From Vreelandella azerica (GTDB taxonomy: Bacteria > Pseudomonadota > Gammaproteobacteria > Pseudomonadales > Halomonadaceae), in assembly GCF_013112225.1 (NCBI RefSeq), contig NZ_JABFHI010000001.1, forward strand, positions 620,001 to 684,000: 64,000 nucleotides of DNA. The letters are read 5' to 3'. The notes beneath the pieces were generated by a model. It was not told where the DNA came from. It made no database searches and saw only the letters and a list, made by a program, of their open reading frames with translations. Shown piece by piece: positions 51,973 to 60,522 of this stretch (position 1 is its first letter; the number at the start of each line of letters is the position of its first letter). The position numbers were made by a program, and so were the translations under genes.

Positions 51973-53145
51973 TCAATCATCAGAGCGCCCGCGGCTTGGC
52001 TGCAGCTGGTTGCCTTCCTGGAGGCGTTCGATAGCGGCATTGCCCTGCCGGGAGAGGGCTGCCAAGCGATCGATCTGCTCATCGAGCTGGGGCAGGGCCT
52101 GCTGACGGTAGTTCGAGAGATCATCAATGGCTCCCATGACGTCACCAAAGGCTTCCTCCAGCACCTGCATATCCAGCATGGCCGATGAAGCGCGCTGCTG
52201 GATATCCACGCCCTGCTGGCGCAAGGCCTTGGCCGTGCCGCCAATCATCTGCGAGGTAGTGGTGTTCAGCGCTTCAATACGGTCCAGCACCAGGCGCTGG
52301 TTGGCCATGCCCATGGCCACGGTGACGGCCACGGTCAGCGCCGAGACGGTCACATTAATGGCTCTGTCCACGCCGCGTATCAGTTCGCGGTTATTGCGGA
52401 TGATCACTTCCAGTGCCAGTACGCCCTGTTGGCTGACTGCCTGCTGTTGCTGAAGATCCACAATGCGCTGACGGAGAGGGAAGAGCAGTTCCTCTTCGAT
52501 GAACTGGCGCTGGGAAGCCGTGTCGTCAAGGGTGCGTATTTCCTCCTGCAGGCGCTGGTCGATCAGGCGGCCAAGAGCAACCTGACGATTCAGCTCAGAC
52601 AGGATCTTGTTCAAGGCCTGCTGATCATCATTCAGGGTAAGGTTATCGCGATACAGCATGTCACGGCCGCTTTCGAGTTCATCAATGATGGCATCGAGCG
52701 CCTGCTGGGCGTTCTCGAACTTGCGGAAGTAGCGCTGCAGTCGGCTATCAAGGCCGGGGATAATGGCAATCACCCGATCAAAGGCGCTCGGCGCCAGGCG
52801 GTGGCGGGATGGATCAAGCCCTTCCATGCGTCCGCGCAGATCATTGAGCGCCTTGGCCACCGGGCCGCCTTCATCACCCTGATGCGCCAGCTGGCGCAGC
52901 GGCGTTTGTAGCATGGCGCTGCGGTGGGCTGCCTGCTGCTGTAATTCAAGCCCCATGTCGTCTACGGCCTGACGCTGACGAGCCAGTGCGTCCTGATCGT
53001 CTGTAGCGAGAATATCCGCGACAAAGCGTTTCGCCATCGCCTCAAGCTCAGGGTCACTATCGGCAGATTCAGAGGTCACAGAGGCGGCAATATCCTCAAC
53101 CGGCGGCAGCGAAAGGCGGCGGTTGTCATCGGCTGGCTGATTCAT
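51973..53145 (-). CDS. TelA/KlaA-family toxic anion resistance protein
   Basis: 390 residues, mostly long helices. The family core is visible: FRKFENAQQALDAIIDELESGRDMLYRDNLTL, LGRLIDQRLQEEI, and a hydrophobic stretch INVTVSALTVAVTVAMGMAN near residue 285. ATG 53145 follows AAGGAGATGCC. Members are linked to tellurite and other stress resistance, with unclear mechanism. It lies 14 bp after the XpaC-like gene, so they form an operon. Confidence 0.85.
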   Translation of the reverse strand: MNQPADDNRRLSLPPVEDIAASVTSESADSDPELEAMAKRFVADILATDDQDALARQRQAVDDMGLELQQQAAHRSAMLQTPLRQLAHQGDEGGPVAKALNDLRGRMEGLDPSRHRLAPSAFDRVIAIIPGLDSRLQRYFRKFENAQQALDAIIDELESGRDMLYRDNLTLNDDQQALNKILSELNRQVALGRLIDQRLQEEIRTLDDTASQRQFIEEELLFPLRQRIVDLQQQQAVSQQGVLALEVIIRNNRELIRGVDRAINVTVSALTVAVTVAMGMANQRLVLDRIEALNTTTSQMIGGTAKALRQQGVDIQQRASSAMLDMQVLEEAFGDVMGAIDDLSNYRQQALPQLDEQIDRLAALSRQGNAAIERLQEGNQLQPSRGRSDD

Positions 53146-53159
53146 GGCATCTCCTTGGG

Positions 53160-54101
53160 TTAATCCCTGCGGGCATAGCGATCCGCGCCTTCAACAAAGC
53201 GGCGCAGATCTTCCAGTGCTTGTTCAGTGGTCACTGAGGCCTGCGGGCGAGCTGTTTCAATCTGCGCCATGGAAACGGCGGTATCGTCTAGCACGGTTAG
53301 CGCCGATTCAATCTGCGCGGTGAGCCCCTTCAGGCGCTGCTCGGTTTCGTTGAGCAGATCCAGGCGCCGCTGCAGAGCAGTGCGTTCTTCATGGCTGAGG
53401 CGTTGGCCCTCCCGGGAGAGGCGTTCGCGCACATAGTGGCCATCCACGCTGACCACGCCACGCGCCTGGGATGCCATGCTAGTCAAGGTATCAATGGCGC
53501 CATAACACACCTGGCTAACCAGCCCGCGAGAGCGCTCAAATGCCAGTTCACCGCTGTGGAAACGCTCCCCGAGTACCTCCATAACATGCCGGTAACGGCT
53601 GTACAGGCGGTCAGGCAGTATCGCCAGGTCAGGCCGCTGCACATCGAGCAGGCGCTGCTTGGCCTGGCACATGGCCAGCACCAGTTCGTCGGCGTTTTCA
53701 GGCGGGTGGTCGGGGTCAAGCACTCGGACACCGGCTTCAGACGCCATGCGTTCCTGCTGAGCGCGCCGCTTGCGTGCCTCTGAGCCCATTTGTTGCTGGT
53801 GACGCCGTTCACGACGTTGTGCCAGCCAGCCACGTAGTTTGCGTTCAATTGGCAGCGCAACGGGAATGGCCACAATGCCTACCAGCCAGCCCATCAGGCT
53901 TGGGCTGAAGCCACCCCACAAGGAGGTTAGCCACAGCAGCATGCTCAGAAAGGGAATACCCAGGCAGTAGCGCAAGATGACCTGCAAACGGTTGGGAGCG
54001 CTGACGGCAAGCGCCAGCCTGGGATTATAAAGCCCTACCAGCAACCAGGGCAGACAGGTCATGAACAGACCATAGGAAAACCCCTGCAGGAATCCCAACA
54101 T
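53160..54101 (-). CDS. XpaC-like membrane protein (5-bromo-4-chloroindolyl phosphate hydrolysis family)
   Basis: About 313 residues from ATG 54101; GTG 54107 is an alternative. Two N-terminal hydrophobic hairpins (FLQGFSYGLFMTCLPWLLVGLY region and CLGIPFLSMLLWLTSLWGGF region) are followed by a basic stretch and a helical cytoplasmic domain. XpaC-like genes are regularly paired with telA. Function not established. Confidence 0.72.
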   Translation of the reverse strand: MLGFLQGFSYGLFMTCLPWLLVGLYNPRLALAVSAPNRLQVILRYCLGIPFLSMLLWLTSLWGGFSPSLMGWLVGIVAIPVALPIERKLRGWLAQRRERRHQQQMGSEARKRRAQQERMASEAGVRVLDPDHPPENADELVLAMCQAKQRLLDVQRPDLAILPDRLYSRYRHVMEVLGERFHSGELAFERSRGLVSQVCYGAIDTLTSMASQARGVVSVDGHYVRERLSREGQRLSHEERTALQRRLDLLNETEQRLKGLTAQIESALTVLDDTAVSMAQIETARPQASVTTEQALEDLRRFVEGADRYARRD

Positions 54102-54197
54102 GAACACGAATCCTTGGTTGTTGAAGTGATGGCAAACAGATTAACCGAGATCAGCCACCCAGCACCAGATATGCAGCGTCTAACCCATTGCTGACGG

Positions 54198-55256
54198 TTA
54201 TCTGTCGCGCCGAGCCACGGCTTGCAGTGGGCCAATATCGGCTGCCTGAAGGTAAGGCAGCCGATGGCGTCCTAAAAGGAAAACCCCGCGTAGCAGGGTG
54301 TCGTTCCTGACGGAGAGGCTGTTGGCAGCGATGATCAGGCGCATGCGCCGTCGTGATATCTTGACCTGCTGGCCGCTGGAATACCCCGGTTGGGCCGCAA
54401 TGTTACGTAGCGTTGATAGCGCCATGCCGATTGACCAGCTGCAGAAGCGTCGCATGCCGACTTCTGACGCCGGTATGCGCAGCGTATAGTCCTGCGCCAA
54501 CTGCAGGTGGTGGTGGGCCACGCCGACCAGATAACGAATACCCTCGCGATAGCCGGGGTGATCCTGCCAGTTTTCTGCTTGTGTCAGGTCGATGCCTCGT
54601 GCGGCAAACACATCCCGTGGCAGCCAGCAGATGCCGCGCTGCTGGTCATCCCAGACGTCTTTCAGAATGTTGGTCATCTGCAGGCCTTGGCCGAAAGCAA
54701 CGGACAGGCGCAGCATCTCTTCCCGCTGGGCATGAATCTGAGGCTGGGTGTCAGCGAACAGGCGGGTAAGCATTTCACCTACGCAGCCCGCCACAATGTA
54801 ACAGTAGTCACGCATGCAGCTGCTGCTTTCAAGACCATAAGGGGATTTCAGATGTTCAAAATCTGCCATGCCCTGGCACATGGTATGCAGACAGTCGCGC
54901 AGTGCCGCCTGCTGTTCCTGCGGCAGTTCACCAAAGGCGCGCAGCACGCTGGGCGTTTCTGCGACCAGTTCACGCTCCAGCGGGTCGTGGATCAGGCCGG
55001 ACTCAAGCAAAGTGGTGGCAAACGTTTGTGCAGCACTCCCATCGCCAAGCCCTGCCAGCAGGCGCTGATAATGAATATCCTTGTCCTGTGGTGCCATCTC
55101 GGTGCTGTCTTCCACGGTGTCGGCAATCCGGCACAGCAGGTAGGCGTTGGTGATGGCCGGACGAAGGGTTTCCGGCAGCTGGGGAATGGTCAAGGCAAAG
55201 GTGCGAGAAACACCCGGCAATAACCGGTTCTGTAAAGCAAGAGACTCAGGTTTCAT
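54198..55256 (-). CDS. Squalene/phytoene synthase family protein
   Basis: 352-residue prenyl-diphosphate head-to-head synthase. First Asp-rich motif is RIADTVEDS (about residues 43-51), and the second is MTNILKDVWDDQQRG with WLPRDVF after it. ATG 55256. Squalene synthase-like motifs (SRTFALTIPQLP) suggest a C30 product, but sequence alone does not separate C30 from C40. No carotenoid or hopanoid genes are adjacent. Confidence 0.85.
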   Translation of the reverse strand: MKPESLALQNRLLPGVSRTFALTIPQLPETLRPAITNAYLLCRIADTVEDSTEMAPQDKDIHYQRLLAGLGDGSAAQTFATTLLESGLIHDPLERELVAETPSVLRAFGELPQEQQAALRDCLHTMCQGMADFEHLKSPYGLESSSCMRDYCYIVAGCVGEMLTRLFADTQPQIHAQREEMLRLSVAFGQGLQMTNILKDVWDDQQRGICWLPRDVFAARGIDLTQAENWQDHPGYREGIRYLVGVAHHHLQLAQDYTLRIPASEVGMRRFCSWSIGMALSTLRNIAAQPGYSSGQQVKISRRRMRLIIAANSLSVRNDTLLRGVFLLGRHRLPYLQAADIGPLQAVARRDR

Positions 55257-55487
55257 GGCAGTATCATCGCCGCTTGTGAGGGCATAGACGTTTTTCGTTC
55301 AAGCCTGAACCAATCAGATGATGGCGCTCTCGCGAGGCAGGTGGGTGAGCGCTGCTGGGCAATGAACAAGGTGAATTCCCGTAGTCTGGCAGTGGCTATA
55401 GAGGTTGCTGTAAACAATGACATCTTGATGATCGAGAGGCAAGATACTTGATAGTTTATAGCTATACACCCAAGTAGGAAGTGCCAT

Positions 55488-56320
55488 ATGACGGATTCTC
55501 TTGACGCTTTGCTGGAAACAGCAGGGCTGACCCGACGAGGTTCACTTCAATCACTCAGCGGTGGCGATATCGCAGCGGTTTACCGTCTGGCGACTGACTA
55601 GGGTGACGTCGTTGTCAAATCAGATTCACCAGAGCGCTTGGCAGGAGAGTCTGAGGGCCTGCAGGCGCTGGCCAACGCCAATAGCGGCCTGATTGTGCCT
55701 GAGGTGCTGGGCCAGCAGGGTGAATGGCTGGTGATGGAAGCGCTGGAAACTGCCCCAGCCCATCAACGCAGTAGGGTCGCACTGGGTGAAGGTCTGCGCA
55801 AGCTGCATGGCAATACGGGCGGTGCTCACGGCTGGCCCCAGGATAACGCCTGTGGCAGCACGCCCCAGCCCAATAAGCCACTGCCTGATGGGCGAGCCTT
55901 TCAGCGTGAGCGGCGTCTGTTGCCGCTTGCCCAAGCCTGTTACGCAAAAGGTCTTTTAGACAAGCGCCTGAAAGCTTCCCTGAAAGCGATTGCTGAAAGC
56001 CTTGAAACCTGGCTGGAGGATGTGCCCGCAAGCCTCGTTCACGGTGATCTCTGGTCGGGTAACGTGCTTTATACCTCGCGCGGGCCAGCCATTATTGACC
56101 CGGCCGTCTATCGGCATTACCCAGAGGTGGATCTCGCCATGCTGACACTGTTTGGCGCACCGGGAGACGCCTTTTTGAAGCTTATTGGAATGGCGACGCT
56201 CCTGATGATTGGGATAGGCGTGAAACGCTTTTTCAGCTTTATCCGCTCCTTAACCATCTGCTGCTTTTCGGCGGCGGGTATCGTCAGGCAGTCGTGGGCG
56301 CGATTGATAAGCTGCTATAA
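55488..56320 (+). pseudogene. Fructosamine kinase family protein, with in-frame amber codon and 3' frameshift
   Basis: About 277 codons. The ATG 55488 follows TAGGAAGTGCC. N-terminal SLQSLSGGDIAAVYRLATD is typical of the family, then a TAG (about 55599-55601) occurs where family members continue (xGDVVVKSDSPERLAGE). The kinase core is intact in the same frame: LVMEALETAP, LGEGLRKLHGNTGGAHGWPQDN, and SLVHGDLWSGNVLYTSRGPAIIDPAVYRH with the catalytic HGDLWSGN. A missing T in the run 56172-56176 breaks the end; repaired it reads AFFEAYWNGDAPDDWDRRE to a TAA at 56318-56320. Deglycation kinase activity is a family property only. Confidence 0.82.
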
Positions 56321-56332
56321 ATGTGCTGAGCC

Positions 56333-57142
56333 GTGCTGTCCTGTTGGCATAAGGTGATGGCAGTAGCAATGGCGCAGCTTGTTCGTCAATGCAAGCGGCT
56401 TGATGACCTGGAGGCGATTGCCATCGCAGAGTTACTGGATGGCATCCAGCTCCAGTTACCTGATATGGCCAGCTTGTTGGCCGTTGAAACGCCCGAAGAT
56501 CATGATGGTCAACAGATGCTGCAGGAAGCCCAGCAACACCTGTTCCAGCAGACTTTGTCGCTGCATGCACGTCTTGATCAACAACAGCAAGAGTTACAGC
56601 TGCTGCGCCAGCGTCAGGATGAATTGGAAATGTTGAGCCGCCGGGATGCTTTGACCGGGCTTGCCAATCGCGCCTGGCTGGAAGAGCAGTTGCAGTTGCA
56701 GTTGCGCTTTGCTTTTTGCCGACAGCATCAGCGCACCATGTCAATTGCTTTTATAGATATAGATCATTTCAAGCAGTTGAATGATAAGTATGGCCATCAG
56801 GTAGGCGATAAGGTACTGGAGCGCTTTGGCGCCTTATTGAGTTCAATGGCTCGTGAAGGCGACCTGCCAGGGCGTTACGGGGGTGAGGAATTTCTACTGG
56901 TACTGCCAGATGAGCAAGCCAGCGGCACCTGCACTCTTGTAGAACGTCTGATCAAACACTTGGAAGCTGAGCCCATCCTGCTGATTGACGGTGATCCGCT
57001 TTGTATCAGTATCTCGGTGGGTATCGCCTGCCTGTGTGATGGTGATTTCGCTGATATACGCGAGCTGATCGATGTGGCAGATCAGTGCATGTACCGGATC
57101 AAGCGCTCTGGCAGAAGTGGCCTGGCCATTTATAAGGCGTGA
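56333..57142 (+). CDS. GGDEF diguanylate cyclase
   Basis: About 255-270 residues. A helical N-terminus with a Gln-rich coiled coil (QTLSLHARLDQQQQELQLLRQ region) precedes a complete GGDEF domain: RDALTGLANRAWLEEQL, IAFIDIDHFKQLNDKYGH, RYGGEEF at the active site. An RxxD inhibitory site (REGD) lies five residues before GGEEF, so product feedback is expected. No membrane segment: a cytosolic c-di-GMP synthase. The start is uncertain: GTG 56333 or ATGs at 56357 and 56369. Confidence 0.88.
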   Translation: MLSCWHKVMAVAMAQLVRQCKRLDDLEAIAIAELLDGIQLQLPDMASLLAVETPEDHDGQQMLQEAQQHLFQQTLSLHARLDQQQQELQLLRQRQDELEMLSRRDALTGLANRAWLEEQLQLQLRFAFCRQHQRTMSIAFIDIDHFKQLNDKYGHQVGDKVLERFGALLSSMAREGDLPGRYGGEEFLLVLPDEQASGTCTLVERLIKHLEAEPILLIDGDPLCISISVGIACLCDGDFADIRELIDVADQCMYRIKRSGRSGLAIYKA

Positions 57143-57173
57143 GCCTCATAACCTGCCAAATGTCGGCAGGCTC
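57141..57173. terminator. Possible bidirectional terminator between the GGDEF gene and mntR
   Basis: CCTGCC / GGCAGG stem (57152-57157, 57165-57170), extended by GAGCCT / AGGCTC at the outer ends, between convergent genes. No strong T run. Confidence 0.4.
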
Positions 57174-57198
57174 TCCTTGGTGAAGTCCAGGGCTATGT

Positions 57199-57675
57199 TT
57201 ATTTAGTATTTTTGCGGATAAACGCTTGCATGATGGCAAGGGTTTCATCGCTGACGTGATGTTCCATGCCTTCGGCGTCTATGCGTGCGGTGGTATCGTT
57301 AACTCCCAGGGCGCGCAGAAAATTCAACACAATATCGTGGCGTGCCCGGGAAACCTGGGCCATATCTTTGCCAGCTGAGGTCAGAAACAGCGAACGATAG
57401 GGCTGGCTGGTGACCAGGCCCAGCTCATTAAGGCGGCGGATCATCTTGGAAACTGTCGCCTGACTGACCCCCATGCGGCTGGCAATATCTGCCGCTCGGG
57501 CTTCGCCGCGATGGGCGATAAGATCGCCAATCAGTTCAACATAGTCTTCGATCAGTTCGGTTTCATGGGCAAAGCGTACCGTTTCGTACTGTCGAGCGTG
57601 TTGCTCAATAGGCGGTAAGGCATCGCCGCTATCCAATACAGTAGGCGTTTCAGGTGGTTGTGTGTGCTGACTCAT
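57199..57675 (-). CDS. mntR: DtxR-family manganese-responsive regulator MntR
   Basis: 158 residues. Winged helix: VELIGDLIAHRGEARAADIASRMGVSQATVSKMIRRL; metal-binding region: EMEHHV-type (EGMEHHVSDETLAIM). Length and the lack of an SH3 domain match MntR rather than DtxR/IdeR. Divergent from an Mn/Fe ABC transporter, with two palindromes in between. Confidence 0.92.
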   Translation of the reverse strand: MSQHTQPPETPTVLDSGDALPPIEQHARQYETVRFAHETELIEDYVELIGDLIAHRGEARAADIASRMGVSQATVSKMIRRLNELGLVTSQPYRSLFLTSAGKDMAQVSRARHDIVLNFLRALGVNDTTARIDAEGMEHHVSDETLAIMQAFIRKNTK

Positions 57676-57751
57676 GACTCATCTGCTTATAAAAAAATGC
57701 CGATGGCAGTGGATGACGTCCATCATGGTAACCTATCATAATGTAAAATTG

Positions 57752-57781
57752 TTAGCCTAGGCTAAACTATTTGCCTAAGGC
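57752..57781. promoter_or_regulatory. Paired palindromes, probable MntR operators
   Basis: TTAGCCTAGGCTAA is a perfect 14-bp palindrome at 57752-57765. A second site, GCCTAAGGC, lies at 57773-57781. Both share a GCCT...AGGC core, with centres 18-19 bp apart, in the mntR/ABC transporter divergent promoter region. Confidence 0.6.
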
Positions 57782-57842
57782 TTTCTTGTTGCGCTAAGGT
57801 TGTTTTCCATAGCATCAACTGAATTGTAGAAGGAAGGTTATC

Positions 57843-58760
57843 ATGACCAAACACTACCAATACTGGCTAGGTGGGCTTTTGTTAATGGTCACGTCGCTTG
57901 CACAAGCGGCATCTGAAACGTCGCCGTTACGCGTTGCGGTGACGTTTACGGTACTGGGTGATCTGGTGGAGCAGGTGGCGGGCGACGACGCTGAGGTTTC
58001 CCAACTAACGCCGATTAACGCGGAAGTCCACGACTGGGAGCTGACGCCAGGTAATTTTGCCGCTATTGAGCGGGCCGATATCATCTTCTACAACGGTTAT
58101 CAGCTGGAGCAGTGGATGGGGCAGGTGGAATCAGCCGCCCGTGACGGCGTGCCACTGGTTGGCGTGGCAAAAGCCTCCGGCTATCCGACCCGTGGCATCG
58201 TGACCGGTGAGCTGAGCGGCGATACCGATCCGCATCTGTGGATGGATCCGCGCGCGGCTTCAGCCTATGTTGGGGCGATTGCGGATGCTCTGGCAGAGGC
58301 TAAGCCGTCCAGCGCAGAGGGTTTCAATCGCCGCGCTGAGGCGCTGCAAGAAGAGCTTGAGACGCTGCACGATGAAATCACAGAAACGTTATCATCGATT
58401 CCCTATGAGCAGCGCTTCCTGCTGACCAGCGAAGCGGCGTTTATCTACTTTGCAGAGGCCTATAACTTTGAGCATACCGGCATCTGGGGCAACAATGCTG
58501 AATCCGCTGGTGCGCCGCGCCAGCTGATGGAGGTCATCGACCTGGTGATGGAGCGCCAGCCTGGGGCTATTTTCTGGGAAAGCACCATCTCTGATCGCCA
58601 CGTCAGCAGTATCGCCCGGGATACCGGGGTTGAGGCGGCCGGGCCACTGTATGTGGATTCACTCGGTGAGGCTGATGGGCCAGCGAGCAGCTATATCGAT
58701 ATGATGCGTCACAACGCCGAGCTGTTACGCGAGCACTTGGCGGTGGACAGCGATATATGA
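57843..58760 (+). CDS. Periplasmic Mn2+/Fe2+-binding protein of ABC transporter
   Basis: 305-residue cluster A-I (ZnuA/MntA/SitA-like) protein. Signal peptide ending LAQAA about residue 22. The four expected metal ligands are His63 (AEVHDWE), His131 (DPHLWMDP), Glu197 (LLTSEAAFIYFA) and Asp272 (VDSLGE). Glu at the third position is typical of Mn/Fe types; Zn types have His. Regulated by the neighbouring MntR is inferred. Its stop overlaps the ATPase start. Confidence 0.9.
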   Translation: MTKHYQYWLGGLLLMVTSLAQAASETSPLRVAVTFTVLGDLVEQVAGDDAEVSQLTPINAEVHDWELTPGNFAAIERADIIFYNGYQLEQWMGQVESAARDGVPLVGVAKASGYPTRGIVTGELSGDTDPHLWMDPRAASAYVGAIADALAEAKPSSAEGFNRRAEALQEELETLHDEITETLSSIPYEQRFLLTSEAAFIYFAEAYNFEHTGIWGNNAESAGAPRQLMEVIDLVMERQPGAIFWESTISDRHVSSIARDTGVEAAGPLYVDSLGEADGPASSYIDMMRHNAELLREHLAVDSDI

Positions 58761-59539
58761 GCAGCGATATAGCCAATCATGCGGCGATCAGGGTAGAGGG
58801 CGTCTACGCAGCCTACCAGCGTCAGCCAGTGCTTAGTGATATCAATCTGGATTTCCCGCGTGGCCGCTGGACGGCCATTGTCGGGCCGAATGGCGCAGGG
58901 AAATCTACCCTGTTTCGCGTGCTGACTGGGAGCATGTCACCGCTGAAAGGCGAGCTCAGCGCCTTTGGTGAGCGGATCTTTCATGCTCGCCGTGCCGGGC
59001 GGATTGCCTATATGGCCCAGCGTGAAGCCATTGAGTGGGATTTTCCGATTTCTGTATGGGATACCGTGATGACCGGTCGTTTTGGTCATATGCGTGAAGA
59101 TCCGTTATGGCAACGCCTTGCGCCCAGCCGCTTCGTGCATTCGCGTCATACTGAAGCGGTGCGTTCCGCGCTGGCGGATGTAGATATGCTGGATTTTGCA
59201 GATCGCCATATCAGCGCGCTTTCCGGCGGGCAGAAAAAACGCGTGCTGCTTGCCCGCTGCCTGGCCCAATCGGCGGATATCCTGCTCCTTGATGAGCCTC
59301 TGGCAGGGGTAGACCCACCTAGCGAAGCGCTGATTCTGGAGGTGCTGGCTGGCCAACGTAAAGCGGGCCGCACCGTTATCATGGTTACTCATGATATGCC
59401 GGGTGCTCGCCGCTATGTGGATCACGTTGTGCTGATCAATCGCACAGTGCGCGGCACCGGCTCACCCGAAGATATGCTGAGCGATGCGCGGCTGGCCACG
59501 CTGGCCGTCGGGTCGTCAGATGATGATCTGCAGGACTGA
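58757..59539 (+). CDS. Mn/Fe ABC transporter ATPase
   Basis: 260 residues. Walker A GPNGAGKST at about residues 41-49, Q-loop MAQREAIEWDFPI, signature LSGGQKKRVLLARCLA, Walker B ILLLDEPLAGVD, H-switch VTHDM. Typical of SitB/MntB/ZnuC-type ATPases. ATG overlaps the SBP stop by 4 bp. Confidence 0.92.
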   Translation: MSSDIANHAAIRVEGVYAAYQRQPVLSDINLDFPRGRWTAIVGPNGAGKSTLFRVLTGSMSPLKGELSAFGERIFHARRAGRIAYMAQREAIEWDFPISVWDTVMTGRFGHMREDPLWQRLAPSRFVHSRHTEAVRSALADVDMLDFADRHISALSGGQKKRVLLARCLAQSADILLLDEPLAGVDPPSEALILEVLAGQRKAGRTVIMVTHDMPGARRYVDHVVLINRTVRGTGSPEDMLSDARLATLAVGSSDDDLQD

Positions 59540-59569
59540 TCCTGACCAATCAACGAGGAGAGATAATTC

Positions 59570-60487
59570 GTGCAGGCAATTGCTGATCAAGTGACTGCGC
59601 CGCTGATAAGCGCCCTTATGGTGCTGGTTAACCTGCTGCCCGCAGGCATAGCGGACGCCTTTCAATATGCGTTCATGCAGCGGGCCTTGCTCACATCGGT
59701 GCTGGTAGGCGCAATCTGTGGCCTGCTGTCCTGCTACGTGGTGCTCAAACGCTGGTCGCTGCTGGGCGATGCCATTTCCCATGCGGTACTGCCTGGCGTG
59801 GCAATTGCTTATCTGCTTGGCTGGCCGTTTTTCATCGGCGCCTTTATTACCGGTGCCTTGACCTCGCTAGGTATTGGCGCCATCGAGCGCCATACGCGAA
59901 TCAAGTCGGATGCCGCCATGGGCCTGATGTTTACCGGTGCCTTTGCGCTGGGGATAGTGATTATCAGCAAGATTGCGACCAGTACCCATCTGATGCATAT
60001 CCTGTTTGGCAATGTGTTAGGCGTTCAGCCCACCAATATGCTACTGACGCTGGCGGCCAGTGTCATCACTCTGTTAGTCATCTGGTTGGCCTATCGCCCC
60101 TTGCTGCTTTACACCTTCGATCCCCAGCAGGCCCAGGCGCTGGGTTTCAATACCAGCATTGTGCATTACGGGCTGATACTGCTGTTGACCCTGACCATAG
60201 TGGCAAGCCTGGAAACCGTAGGGATCATCCTGGTAGTGGCCATGCTGATCACGCCGGGGGCAACGGCGCATATGCTGACTGACCGCTTTGCTACCATGCT
60301 GTGGCTCTCAGTAGCAGTCGGGGTGAGTTCTGCCGTGCTGGGTCTGTGGCTGTCGGTGGTGCTGGATGTTGCCTCCGGCGGCAGCATAGTGCTGGTGGCC
60401 ACCGGCCTGTTTTTCCTGGCCCTATTATTTTCGCCCAAACATGGAGTCATCATGCGCCAGTGGCGGCGTTGGCGCATGATGGCGTAG
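59570..60487 (+). CDS. Mn/Fe ABC transporter permease
   Basis: 305-residue ABC-3 family permease with about nine membrane segments: QRALLTSVLVGAICGLLSCYVVLKRWSLLGDAISHAVLPG region and VGIILVVAMLITPGATA near the C-terminus. GTG start at 59570 after GAGGAGAGATAATTC. Completes the three-gene Mn uptake operon. Confidence 0.92.
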   Translation: MQAIADQVTAPLISALMVLVNLLPAGIADAFQYAFMQRALLTSVLVGAICGLLSCYVVLKRWSLLGDAISHAVLPGVAIAYLLGWPFFIGAFITGALTSLGIGAIERHTRIKSDAAMGLMFTGAFALGIVIISKIATSTHLMHILFGNVLGVQPTNMLLTLAASVITLLVIWLAYRPLLLYTFDPQQAQALGFNTSIVHYGLILLLTLTIVASLETVGIILVVAMLITPGATAHMLTDRFATMLWLSVAVGVSSAVLGLWLSVVLDVASGGSIVLVATGLFFLALLFSPKHGVIMRQWRRWRMMA

Positions 60488-60522
60488 GCGTCCTGGAGAG
60501 TGCCGCTGGCCAAAGCAAGACA

